NCBI GenBank assembly: GCA_946626905.1
Contig: CAMOVA010000044.1
Location: 1-5,027, forward strand
Reading direction: 5' to 3'
Origin: an uncultured Bacillota bacterium
Lineage (GTDB): Bacteria > Bacillota_I > Bacilli_A > RF39 > UBA660
Length of the DNA stretch: 5,027 bases
The notes under the pieces were generated by a model, which saw nothing but the letters and a program-made list of their open reading frames with translations, had not been told where the DNA came from and did not search any database. Below are positions 1 to 5,027 of this stretch, in pieces (position 1 is the first letter of the stretch; each line of letters begins with the position of its first letter). The translations under genes were made by a program, and so were the position numbers.

Positions 1-47
1 AAATTCTGTAAAAAACAATTTAATTTAAGTTTTACTTAATTTAATAT

Positions 48-84
48 AATAATAATAAAATAATAAGATAATAATAAATAAAAA
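48..84. repeat. Imperfect TAA/ATA trinucleotide repeat
   Basis: An array of AAT/TAA units broken by extra A bases and a single G. Plus-strand AATAAA occurs at 54-59, 73-78 and 77-82, but as a by-product of the repeat. Confidence 0.6.
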
Positions 85-163
85 TATTATAATATAAAAT
101 TATAAATAACGATATATATATTCAAATCATATTACATAAGGAGAAAGAATTAATTTTTGAAAC

Positions 164-179
164 TTTTTTAATTAAAAAA
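164..179. other. Perfect 16-base A/T palindrome after the stop codon
   Basis: Six T, then AATT, then six A, fully self-complementary, beginning 23 bases past the stop codon on the coding strand. It could form a weak hairpin in the 3' UTR, but such palindromes are common by chance in 90% A+T DNA. Confidence 0.4.
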
Positions 180-201
180 ATTCTATTAAAAAATATGCTA
201 T

Positions 202-3200
202 TTATAAATTAGACTTTAATAAACCTCTATCAGTTTGATCTCTTTGAATACTTAATTGTCCTTTTGAAATATCATTTCTAGTATTCCTTACATTCCGATT
301 ATTAAATCTTATATTAGAAAAAGGTTTTGAATTATTTCTTATTTTTTTTACTTCAATATTATTATTATCCCCACCTATATTACTTTCATTCCAAATTTTT
401 TGAGTATTTTCATAATTATTGGGATTTATATCTATATTTATTTCATCATTATTAGTATCAATATTTTTTCTTTTCATTATATTATTACTTAGTTTAATAT
501 TTGGAATCTCATCTTGAGGATTATATGTTATAGAATCCACTTTATTATCTATTAGATTATTATTTACTTTTTTCTTTTTCTTTTTAATTATTTTTTTCTT
601 CTTTTTATCTGAATTATTTTTATTATATTGCTTACTATCTATAGGAAATATTTGAACATCCTCCTTTCCTTCATTAAGTACATTATCATTAACTAATATT
701 CTATGTGTTATTTTTTTTATACTTCCACGCTCAACTCTTGCTCTTGGTTTTATATTATTTTTCTTTTTTACAGTGTCATCTTCTAATAATAAATCTCTTA
801 ATTCTGTTGGGAAAGTTTTAATAGTTTCATATGATATATCATCTTTATTTGATAAATTTCTAATTTGATGATATATACTTTTAACAAATAATTGATTATA
901 ACATAAAATTACTAAATCTATTAAAGCACATATGCCTGAAACTAAAATGATATCAAACCAAACAAGTGAAGAGTTGAAAGTATAATCTATAGAGCCTGAA
1001 CTTGTAAAAATGTTTATTTTTTCTACAATTACTAAAAATATTATATACAAAAAAAATGTTAATAATATAATAATAATCCAATTTATAAATGTGTGATATT
1101 TAGTGAAAATAATCAAATCAACTGTTACTATAATTAATATATTAGTATATAAAACAGCACTAATAACCCATAAATTAGATTCATTTCCATTTTTATTAAT
1201 TTCTTTGAAAACAACATAAATTGTTATAAAATAATTTATCATTGCATGTATTATTCCTTTTAATTGGTTTAACAAAAAATTTTTAATATTAAAAATAGGT
1301 TTATCTCTTTGTTCTTTATATAAATAAGGTATAGAAATTTGAACAATAATTCCATCTTCCTTTCTTAATGATATATCTAAAATACCTCTACATGCTAAAG
1401 GTATTGAAGTAAATAATAAATTATATAAGATAATAAACCAATCCTCTATAATAGTTTGACCACTAAAATCATTTAAAAATCCATAAAAAAAATGAATTAT
1501 AGTAAATACAAAATTTTTATAAAAAAAATATATAACCATAACACTATTTCTCATAAGATTCAAATACCCATGGAAAAATAATAATCTTCTTAAAACTTTA
1601 AATTCCCCAATGGCATAATCTGAGCTTTGTGCTGCCCTTAGACCCTCTTCACCATATATTCCAATTCCAATATGGGCTTCCATGATCATCGATACATCGT
1701 TACCACCATCTCCTATAGCTAATGTTATTTTTGATTTATCATAATTTTTCATTAATTTTACAACTTGACTTTTTTGTAATGGAGATACACGACAACATAT
1801 GACAGCCACTGCCTCTTTAGCTACTTCTAAAAATATTTTTGCTATTTCTTCATTATTTGTTATAGTTAAAAGTGCTTTTTCATCTACTAATATTCCAAAT
1901 TTTAAATTTTTTTCTTTCATATATCCATCTTCGACACTACCCTGGAAATGTTTATATTCTTTTACAAATTTTAATATTACCTCTTCTTGTTCTTCTTTAT
2001 TAACAACATTAAAATTTTGATCAACTTTTTTCTCAACTCCTTCGACAAAAAAAGTTTTAATTTCTTTATTTATTAAATTGCAACTTAATCCAATGTTATA
2101 AGCTGTTGATAATTTATCTCCAGTGAGCATCCATATTTTTATATCAGCTTGTCTTAATTCTTTAATAACTTCTGGGACACTATCTTGTAATTTATCTTCA
2201 ACAATGGTAGAACCTATTAATGTCAATCCACTTTCAATTCTATGATGTATTTCTTCTAATTTTTCTTTTTTGTGTAAGGTATCCATTTCTGCCTGCTCTA
2301 ATTCAGCAGCAAAATCTTCCCATTCTTCTTCTTTAAATATTTTCATAGCTATATATAATGTACGATATCCCTGAGCACTAAATAAATTTACAAAATATCT
2401 TGATCTTTCTAAAACTTCAGGTGGAGTAGATTCATCAAGTCTTTCTTCTATAATTGAATCTGCTCCTTTTATATATAATTTATATAAGCTTCCTTCTTTA
2501 ACTATTACACTTTCTCTTTTACGGTCTGAAGAAAATTCAATTTGTCTTAATTTTTCAAATCTTTGTTGTTCTTTAAACTTTTGATTATTTTCTGGGGAAA
2601 TATATGATAATAAAAATTGAGTATTATTATCTGAAACATCAAATTTAAATCCCTGGAGACTAGCACTTTTTACTAATTCTAAATTGTCTGGAGACATGCC
2701 AATATATTCTCCATTTTGTATAGAACAATCATGACATAAGGCCAATGCTTTCCAAAATTCTTCAATTAATTTTTCGGTGCTGTCTAAATATATGCATACA
2801 TTTTTATTTTCTTTAGATTTAACGACATAATCAGTATATTTTATAGAAGGTAATTTTTTTAAATTTCCATTAATAGTTTTATCATCATTTTCATCATCAT
2901 CGGTTTTATTTAATTTACCAATTGTAGATGATCTTAACATTGTAAAATTTTCAAAAGGAGTAATATCTTCATTTATTCTTAAAGCTTTATTCAAATTAAG
3001 CTCATCTGATTCAAATCCATTTCTAATAAATTCAAAACATTGTTTACCTATAACACAAAATTTTAAGTTCATTTTATTACAGGTTAAAGTACCTGTTTTA
3101 TCTGAGAAAATATAGTCTACCATCCCAAGTTCTTCATTTAATGATACTGAATTTGTTGTTATATATTTTTTTCTATTAAAAGAATATGATTCGGCATCTG

Positions 3201-4938
3201 CCCCTATAAATAATCCTTGGACAATTTTAACTAATTCTAAAGTTATAATTAATGATATTGGAATCATTGTATTTAGTAATAAAATATAGGTGAAAAAAGA
3301 TAAAAAGGAATCTAAGGATAGATTAAATGGTAAATAGTCTATCCAATAATATAATTGTGATTCTTGTTCAGATATGGATGATGAAGATATTATTTTTTTT
3401 TTATCTTTTTTAAAATAAGCTAAATGGCAAACACAACTAATGATGCTTAATACAATTTGTACAACTAATATTCCTACTAATAATTTATTTAATAAAGATT
3501 CAACAGAAGACATTTTTAATATAGGGTCTTTAGCATTTTTCATTAATTTGCAATTATGACCAGTATAAATAATTATTCCAATAATCCATTCAGTGTTTCT
3601 TAATTTTGCTCCTTTTAATAATAGATTTTTTGCATCTAAAGGAAATTCATTTCCAATACCATTGAATCTCATATTTGTTCTACCGTTTAACATATATAAA
3701 GATGGATTAGGTAAATCACATTGAATTATACCTTCAATTGTTATTATATTTTCCTTATTTGTTACACTATTCATATTTGAATTACTATTAACTACTTTTA
3801 TGTCATCATTTGCTGCATCATTTCCTCTTTTTTTTTTAATTTTCTTTTTTTTCAAAGTAGGTTTTTTACTTATTGAATTAGGTGCTCCTGATGATTTATC
3901 AGTATTTTTTCTATTTAAAGATAATACATCAGAATTTTTTAGCTGTAAGGAATTTACATTTTTAACTTCTATTTTAGTAGAGCAAGAAGATAAACTCAAT
4001 ATTTTAGCAAATTTTCCTTTAGTAAAATTTGGAGAAGATTTTATTTTAAGTGTTTTTTCCCCATCTAAAGTACCAGTTTCTATAAAGCATACACCATCAG
4101 GTAAATTAGAATCTATTAACATTAAATCAGCTGGAAAAATTCCATCTTGTTTTACTCGAACTATTTCTCCCATTCTTAAATCCCCACTTTTTATTTTAAT
4201 CCAAATTCCATTTCTATATACCTCTACTTCATTTGAATTTTGCTCGTTATCTAAACTTCTCCTTTTTAGATCTTCTACTGCCTCACGTATTAAAGATACA
4301 CATAAGACAAAAACTAATGGGAGAATAGCTGTTGCTGCTCCTAATGGACTTATTATTGGTATACTTTGAATTATTGCTATAAAAACAAAATAAATATTTG
4401 CTAATCTCATAAATTGATATAAAAGTGCTTTTGGTAAAAAAGTAAATGCGTTATATTTAGTAGTTGATATCTTATTATCTTTAAACATTAATTCTTCTGT
4501 ATTTCTTTGTGGATCATTTATATAAAATTCATATATATCATCTTTTTTTACTATTTTTTCAAGAGGTGGAGCCTCCATAATCGGCTCCAAAGTTTTTTCT
4601 GGCTCTTTACTATCTAAATTGTTCATATCTTCCCTCATTTTTCTTATACTACCATTAGAGCTTGAAGATATTCTCTTTTTTTTCTTTTTTTTTGTCAATG
4701 GAACTGTTAAAGTACTTGCTGTTGTACCATCTTTCATACTATTTGCTTTACAAAGATTTATATTTGATTCTTTCCTTGATATCATTGATAAATTATTTGA
4801 TTGACTTTGAGGTGTTTCCAAATGTAAATCATTATTATTTGTATAATATTTTGAATCATGCGAATAATTTTGAATTGCATCTCCTGGATCAATAGAATTT
4901 ATTATAACTCCTTCTGTACCTTTATTTATTTGTGTCAT
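202..4938 (-). CDS. P4-type phospholipid-transporting ATPase (flippase catalytic subunit)
   Basis: Members of this family use ATP to move phospholipids from the exoplasmic to the cytosolic leaflet of plasma, Golgi or endosomal membranes, usually with a CDC50/TMEM30 partner. Seen here: TM1-TM2 (about 175-220), the actuator domain with LDGEKTLK (291-298), TM3-TM4 with PISL (560-563), the phosphorylated Asp613 in DKTGTLT, nucleotide-binding motifs SPDN (749-752), SSDRKR (803-808) and KGAD (824-827), LTGDK (938-942), CRVSPLQK (1049-1056), GDGGND (1076-1081), YKN (1140-1142), SGQ (1159-1161) and TM5-TM10 (to about 1352). At 1578 residues it is longer than the usual 1100-1350 because of low-complexity tails and inserts. 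The start is the first ATG after an in-frame TAA twelve bases upstream, and A occupies position -3. No intron is needed. Subfamily (Drs2, Dnf or Neo1-like) and lipid substrate cannot be assigned with confidence; P2 calcium pumps are excluded by PISL and the P4 motifs. Confidence 0.96.
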   Translation of the reverse strand: MTQINKGTEGVIINSIDPGDAIQNYSHDSKYYTNNNDLHLETPQSQSNNLSMISRKESNINLCKANSMKDGTTASTLTVPLTKKKKKKRISSSSNGSIRKMREDMNNLDSKEPEKTLEPIMEAPPLEKIVKKDDIYEFYINDPQRNTEELMFKDNKISTTKYNAFTFLPKALLYQFMRLANIYFVFIAIIQSIPIISPLGAATAILPLVFVLCVSLIREAVEDLKRRSLDNEQNSNEVEVYRNGIWIKIKSGDLRMGEIVRVKQDGIFPADLMLIDSNLPDGVCFIETGTLDGEKTLKIKSSPNFTKGKFAKILSLSSCSTKIEVKNVNSLQLKNSDVLSLNRKNTDKSSGAPNSISKKPTLKKKKIKKKRGNDAANDDIKVVNSNSNMNSVTNKENIITIEGIIQCDLPNPSLYMLNGRTNMRFNGIGNEFPLDAKNLLLKGAKLRNTEWIIGIIIYTGHNCKLMKNAKDPILKMSSVESLLNKLLVGILVVQIVLSIISCVCHLAYFKKDKKKIISSSSISEQESQLYYWIDYLPFNLSLDSFLSFFTYILLLNTMIPISLIITLELVKIVQGLFIGADAESYSFNRKKYITTNSVSLNEELGMVDYIFSDKTGTLTCNKMNLKFCVIGKQCFEFIRNGFESDELNLNKALRINEDITPFENFTMLRSSTIGKLNKTDDDENDDKTINGNLKKLPSIKYTDYVVKSKENKNVCIYLDSTEKLIEEFWKALALCHDCSIQNGEYIGMSPDNLELVKSASLQGFKFDVSDNNTQFLLSYISPENNQKFKEQQRFEKLRQIEFSSDRKRESVIVKEGSLYKLYIKGADSIIEERLDESTPPEVLERSRYFVNLFSAQGYRTLYIAMKIFKEEEWEDFAAELEQAEMDTLHKKEKLEEIHHRIESGLTLIGSTIVEDKLQDSVPEVIKELRQADIKIWMLTGDKLSTAYNIGLSCNLINKEIKTFFVEGVEKKVDQNFNVVNKEEQEEVILKFVKEYKHFQGSVEDGYMKEKNLKFGILVDEKALLTITNNEEIAKIFLEVAKEAVAVICCRVSPLQKSQVVKLMKNYDKSKITLAIGDGGNDVSMIMEAHIGIGIYGEEGLRAAQSSDYAIGEFKVLRRLLFFHGYLNLMRNSVMVIYFFYKNFVFTIIHFFYGFLNDFSGQTIIEDWFIILYNLLFTSIPLACRGILDISLRKEDGIIVQISIPYLYKEQRDKPIFNIKNFLLNQLKGIIHAMINYFITIYVVFKEINKNGNESNLWVISAVLYTNILIIVTVDLIIFTKYHTFINWIIIILLTFFLYIIFLVIVEKINIFTSSGSIDYTFNSSLVWFDIILVSGICALIDLVILCYNQLFVKSIYHQIRNLSNKDDISYETIKTFPTELRDLLLEDDTVKKKNNIKPRARVERGSIKKITHRILVNDNVLNEGKEDVQIFPIDSKQYNKNNSDKKKKKIIKKKKKKVNNNLIDNKVDSITYNPQDEIPNIKLSNNIMKRKNIDTNNDEINIDINPNNYENTQKIWNESNIGGDNNNIEVKKIRNNSKPFSNIRFNNRNVRNTRNDISKGQLSIQRDQTDRGLLKSNL
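205..870 (-). other. Long low-complexity cytosolic C-terminal tail (residues 1357-1578)
   Basis: About 220 residues follow TM10. The first part, with FPTELRDLLLED (1376-1387), looks like an ordinary P4 post-membrane helix region. The rest is Asn-, Lys-, Asp- and Ile-rich, including KKKKKIIKKKKKK (1445-1457) and an Arg/Asn-rich stretch (about 1533-1555). I do not find the GFAFS-type autoinhibitory motif of Drs2/ATP8A. The tail has no recognisable domain; a regulatory or lipid-binding role is only inference. Confidence 0.7.
568..606 (-). repeat. Lysine tract 3 (residues 1445-1457), homopurine A-run
   Basis: Thirteen codons encode KKKKKIIKKKKKK in the C-terminal tail. AAG codons interrupt the A runs, so the tract is preserved at protein level and not simply a DNA homopolymer. 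Confidence 0.85.
871..1548 (-). other. Membrane segments TM5-TM10 (residues 1131-1356)
   Basis: Six hydrophobic helices can be placed at about 1132-1152, 1166-1185, 1221-1244, 1256-1278, 1283-1305 and 1326-1351. TM5 carries YKN (1140-1142), whose lysine matches one important for lipid transport in ATP8A2, and NDFSGQ (1156-1161) follows in the exoplasmic loop. IPYLYKEQ (1203-1210) corresponds to the conserved P-x-LY stretch before TM7. The usual FDQD-like motif after TM6 is reduced to LDIS (1187-1190). Sequons NES (1252-1254) and NSS (1322-1324) lie in predicted exoplasmic loops. Confidence 0.8.
1549..3198 (-). other. Phosphorylation and nucleotide-binding domains (residues 581-1130)
   Basis: This is the catalytic head. 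NEELGMVDYIFSDKTGTLT (601-619) supplies Asp613, the residue phosphorylated by ATP. The nucleotide-binding domain follows with FWKALALCHDC (728-738), SPDN (749-752), SSDRKRESVIV (803-813), IKGAD (823-827) and GYRTL (857-861). The P domain resumes at IVEDKLQDSVP (912-922) with WMLTGDK (936-942), CCRVSPLQK (1048-1056) and AIGDGGNDVSMI (1074-1085), the last being the magnesium-binding hinge. An insert at about 655-715 holds an acidic run, DDDENDD, at 680-686. All residues needed for phosphorylation appear intact, so the enzyme is probably active. Confidence 0.92.
3199..3489 (-). other. Membrane segments TM3-TM4 with the P4 PISL motif (residues 484-580)
   Basis: TM3 is about 485-507 and TM4 about 545-575. 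TM4 contains PISL at 560-563, which replaces the PEGL-type motif of cation pumps and marks the P4 family. Ile561 matches the hydrophobic-gate isoleucine of mammalian ATP8A2, and Asn556, five residues before it, matches an ATP8A2 asparagine (Asn359, numbering from memory) also implicated in lipid transport. The loop between the helices should face the exoplasm and holds a basic KKDKKK cluster and one N-glycosylation sequon (Asn539). Confidence 0.8.
3490..4275 (-). other. Actuator domain with lysine-rich insertion (residues 222-483)
   Basis: The actuator domain of P4-ATPases carries the DGET loop that dephosphorylates the phospho-aspartate. Here the recognisable core is DGIFPADLMLI (265-275), ETGTLDGEKTLK (287-298), NPSLYMLNG (411-419) and LLLKGAKLRNTEWIIG (439-454). 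Glu294, the key glutamate of the loop, is kept, but the following Thr is Lys295. A low-complexity insert of roughly 80 residues (about 318-398) separates the DGEK loop from the second half of the domain. Confidence 0.8.
3745..3987 (-). repeat. Low-complexity coding insert in the actuator domain (residues 318-398)
   Basis: Compared with yeast Drs2 as I recall it, roughly 80 residues are added between the LDGEKTLK loop and the GIIQCDLPNPSLY strand. The insert is Ser/Asn/Lys-rich and contains KKKKIKKKR (363-371), encoded by long A runs (plus-strand T runs at 3828-3837 and 3845-3852). It stays open for over 240 bases in a very AT-rich context, which favours true coding sequence over a retained intron. 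Confidence 0.65.
4276..4425 (-). other. Membrane segments TM1-TM2 with lipid entry-gate region (residues 172-221)
   Basis: The stretch begins at LLYQFMRLANIYF, the family signature that leads into TM1, and runs through QSIPIISPLG into a second hydrophobic helix ending before EDLKRR. It aligns by eye with yeast Drs2, where the corresponding loop reads QQVPHVSP. Gln191-Ser192 sits at the position of the Drs2 QQ pair and the Dnf1 GA pair, which affect lipid choice in yeast. Helix ends are estimates from hydrophobicity. Confidence 0.75.
4543..4938 (-). other. Disordered cytosolic N-terminal tail of the flippase (residues 1-132)
   Basis: This segment precedes the first recognisable P4 motif (around ISTTKYNAFTFLPK, residues 157-170). 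It is rich in Asn, Ser, Thr and Lys, has no membrane segment or signal peptide, and carries a six-lysine run at 83-88 followed by a serine cluster (91-94). P4-ATPases have a cytosolic N-terminus of variable length that can take part in autoinhibition; whether this one does is unknown. Confidence 0.7.
4672..4692 (-). repeat. Lysine tract 1 (residues 83-89), homopurine A-run
   Basis: Six lysines and one arginine are encoded by AAA/AAG codons, seen on the plus strand as T runs at 4676-4683 and 4685-4693 split by one C. The tract lies in the disordered N-terminal tail. Confidence 0.85.
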
Positions 4939-4940
4939 AA

Positions 4941-4979
4941 TATTTATTTATTATGTTATTTATTTTATTATTTATTTAA
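4941..4979. repeat. AT-only simple sequence just upstream of the start codon (TTTA/TTAT type)
   Basis: The stretch is an imperfect array of TTTA and TTAT units with one interrupting G. On the coding strand it gives an A-rich leader of AAATA-type units, typical of leaders in very AT-rich eukaryotes. Confidence 0.6.
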
Positions 4980-5002
4980 TTATAATATTATATCAATAAA
5001 AT

Positions 5003-5007
5003 ATTGG
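5003..5007 (-). promoter_or_regulatory. CCAAT pentamer 65 bases upstream of the start codon
   Basis: On the coding strand this reads CCAAT, the core recognised by NF-Y/HAP complexes in many eukaryotes. It contains the only adjacent C/G pair in the 89-base upstream region. A single pentamer may be chance, and binding is not shown. Confidence 0.2.
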
Positions 5008-5027
5008 AAATAATATATAAATAAAAT

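Larger units (their letters stand above)
1..201. other. AT-rich region downstream of the flippase gene (3' UTR and intergenic)
   Basis: About 90% A+T (20 G or C bases of 201). It should hold the 3' UTR and polyadenylation site of the flippase transcript, but no coding-strand AATAAA is present (the plus strand lacks TTTATT here), and in such AT-rich DNA other signals cannot be told from background. I see no gene or RNA gene. Confidence 0.6.
4939..5027 (-). promoter_or_regulatory. Upstream region of the flippase gene (5' leader and probable promoter)
   Basis: These 89 bases contain only four G or C bases. An in-frame TAA at 4948-4950 fixes the N-terminus, and no ATG occurs on the coding strand before the start codon. 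TATA-like stretches are everywhere (for example 5013-5019), so none can be singled out as a TATA box. The transcription start cannot be located from sequence, and the window edge may cut the promoter. Confidence 0.4.

Noticed and set aside
54..82. AATAAA hexamers on the plus strand as polyadenylation signals of a neighbouring gene
   Set aside because: They arise from a TAA-type repeat in about 90% A+T sequence, and no plus-strand gene leads into them.
138..146. Purine-rich AAGGAG-type stretch resembling a bacterial ribosome binding site
   Set aside because: The gene is eukaryotic and on the other strand, and the nearest plus-strand ATG (195) opens only a five-codon frame.
164..179. A/T palindrome as a bacterial-type terminator
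   Set aside because: It lacks a G/C stem, and the gene is eukaryotic.
1799..2020. Plus-strand open frame of 73 codons
   Set aside because: Antisense shadow of the P-domain region of the flippase, with no family features.
3745..3987. Actuator-domain insert as an unspliced intron
   Set aside because: It remains in frame with no stop over about 240 bases of AT-rich DNA, where stops would be expected if it were noncoding.
3800..4369. Plus-strand open frame of 189 codons opposite the actuator domain
   Set aside because: It lies wholly antisense to well-conserved P4 coding sequence, has no recognisable domain, and its Phe/Ser/Leu-rich composition is what the complement of Lys/Asn/Glu-rich codons gives.
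4619..4895. Two overlapping short plus-strand frames rich in Phe and Leu
   Set aside because: They come from the complement of the lysine tract and low-complexity N-tail. The hydrophobic runs are not evidence for a membrane protein.
202..4938. P2-type calcium pump or other cation ATPase
   Set aside because: TM4 has PISL in place of a cation-binding PEGL-type motif, and the P4-specific FLPK, SPD(E/N), CRVSPLQK and FSGQ motifs are present.
1..5027. CRISPR array, tRNA or rRNA gene, transposon ends, or new multi-gene defence-type system
   Set aside because: No spaced direct repeats, no cloverleaf or rRNA-like sequence, no terminal inverted repeats and no second gene are visible.

Overview
The window holds one gene. 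A single uninterrupted minus-strand reading frame (stop 202-204, start codon 4936-4938, 1578 residues) fills about 94% of it and encodes a P4-family P-type ATPase, i.e. a phospholipid flippase. The identification is firm: the phosphorylation motif DKTGTLT, the P4-specific PISL in membrane segment 4, KGAD, LTGDK, CRVSPLQK, GDGGND and SGQ are all present in the right order, with ten likely membrane segments.

The organism is a microbial eukaryote with a very AT-rich genome. P4-ATPases are a eukaryotic family, the noncoding flanks are about 90-95% A+T, and the protein carries lysine runs and asparagine-rich tails. About 46 glutamines are encoded without any in-frame TAA or TAG, and no in-frame TGA occurs, so the code looks standard; this argues against ciliates that read TAA/TAG as glutamine. 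Several catalytic-core signatures (DGEK in place of DGET; the GDGGND block followed by IYGEEG and SSDYAIGEF) remind me of ciliate P4-ATPases, while the extreme AT bias with Lys/Asn runs is also typical of anaerobic chytrid fungi (Neocallimastigomycota). I cannot decide between a standard-code ciliate, an anaerobic fungus or another AT-rich protist.

Layout: 1-201 is AT-rich sequence downstream of the gene, with TAA-type simple repeats and a 16-base A/T palindrome; 202-4938 is the flippase gene, read right to left; 4939-5027 is the short upstream region, with AT-rich simple sequence, one CCAAT pentamer and no upstream ATG. No RNA gene, mobile element, CRISPR array or second gene is visible. The unusual content lies inside the protein: a lysine-rich insert in the actuator domain, an acidic insert in the nucleotide-binding domain, long low-complexity tails, and several substitutions at normally conserved P4 positions. 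I see no new multi-gene system here.
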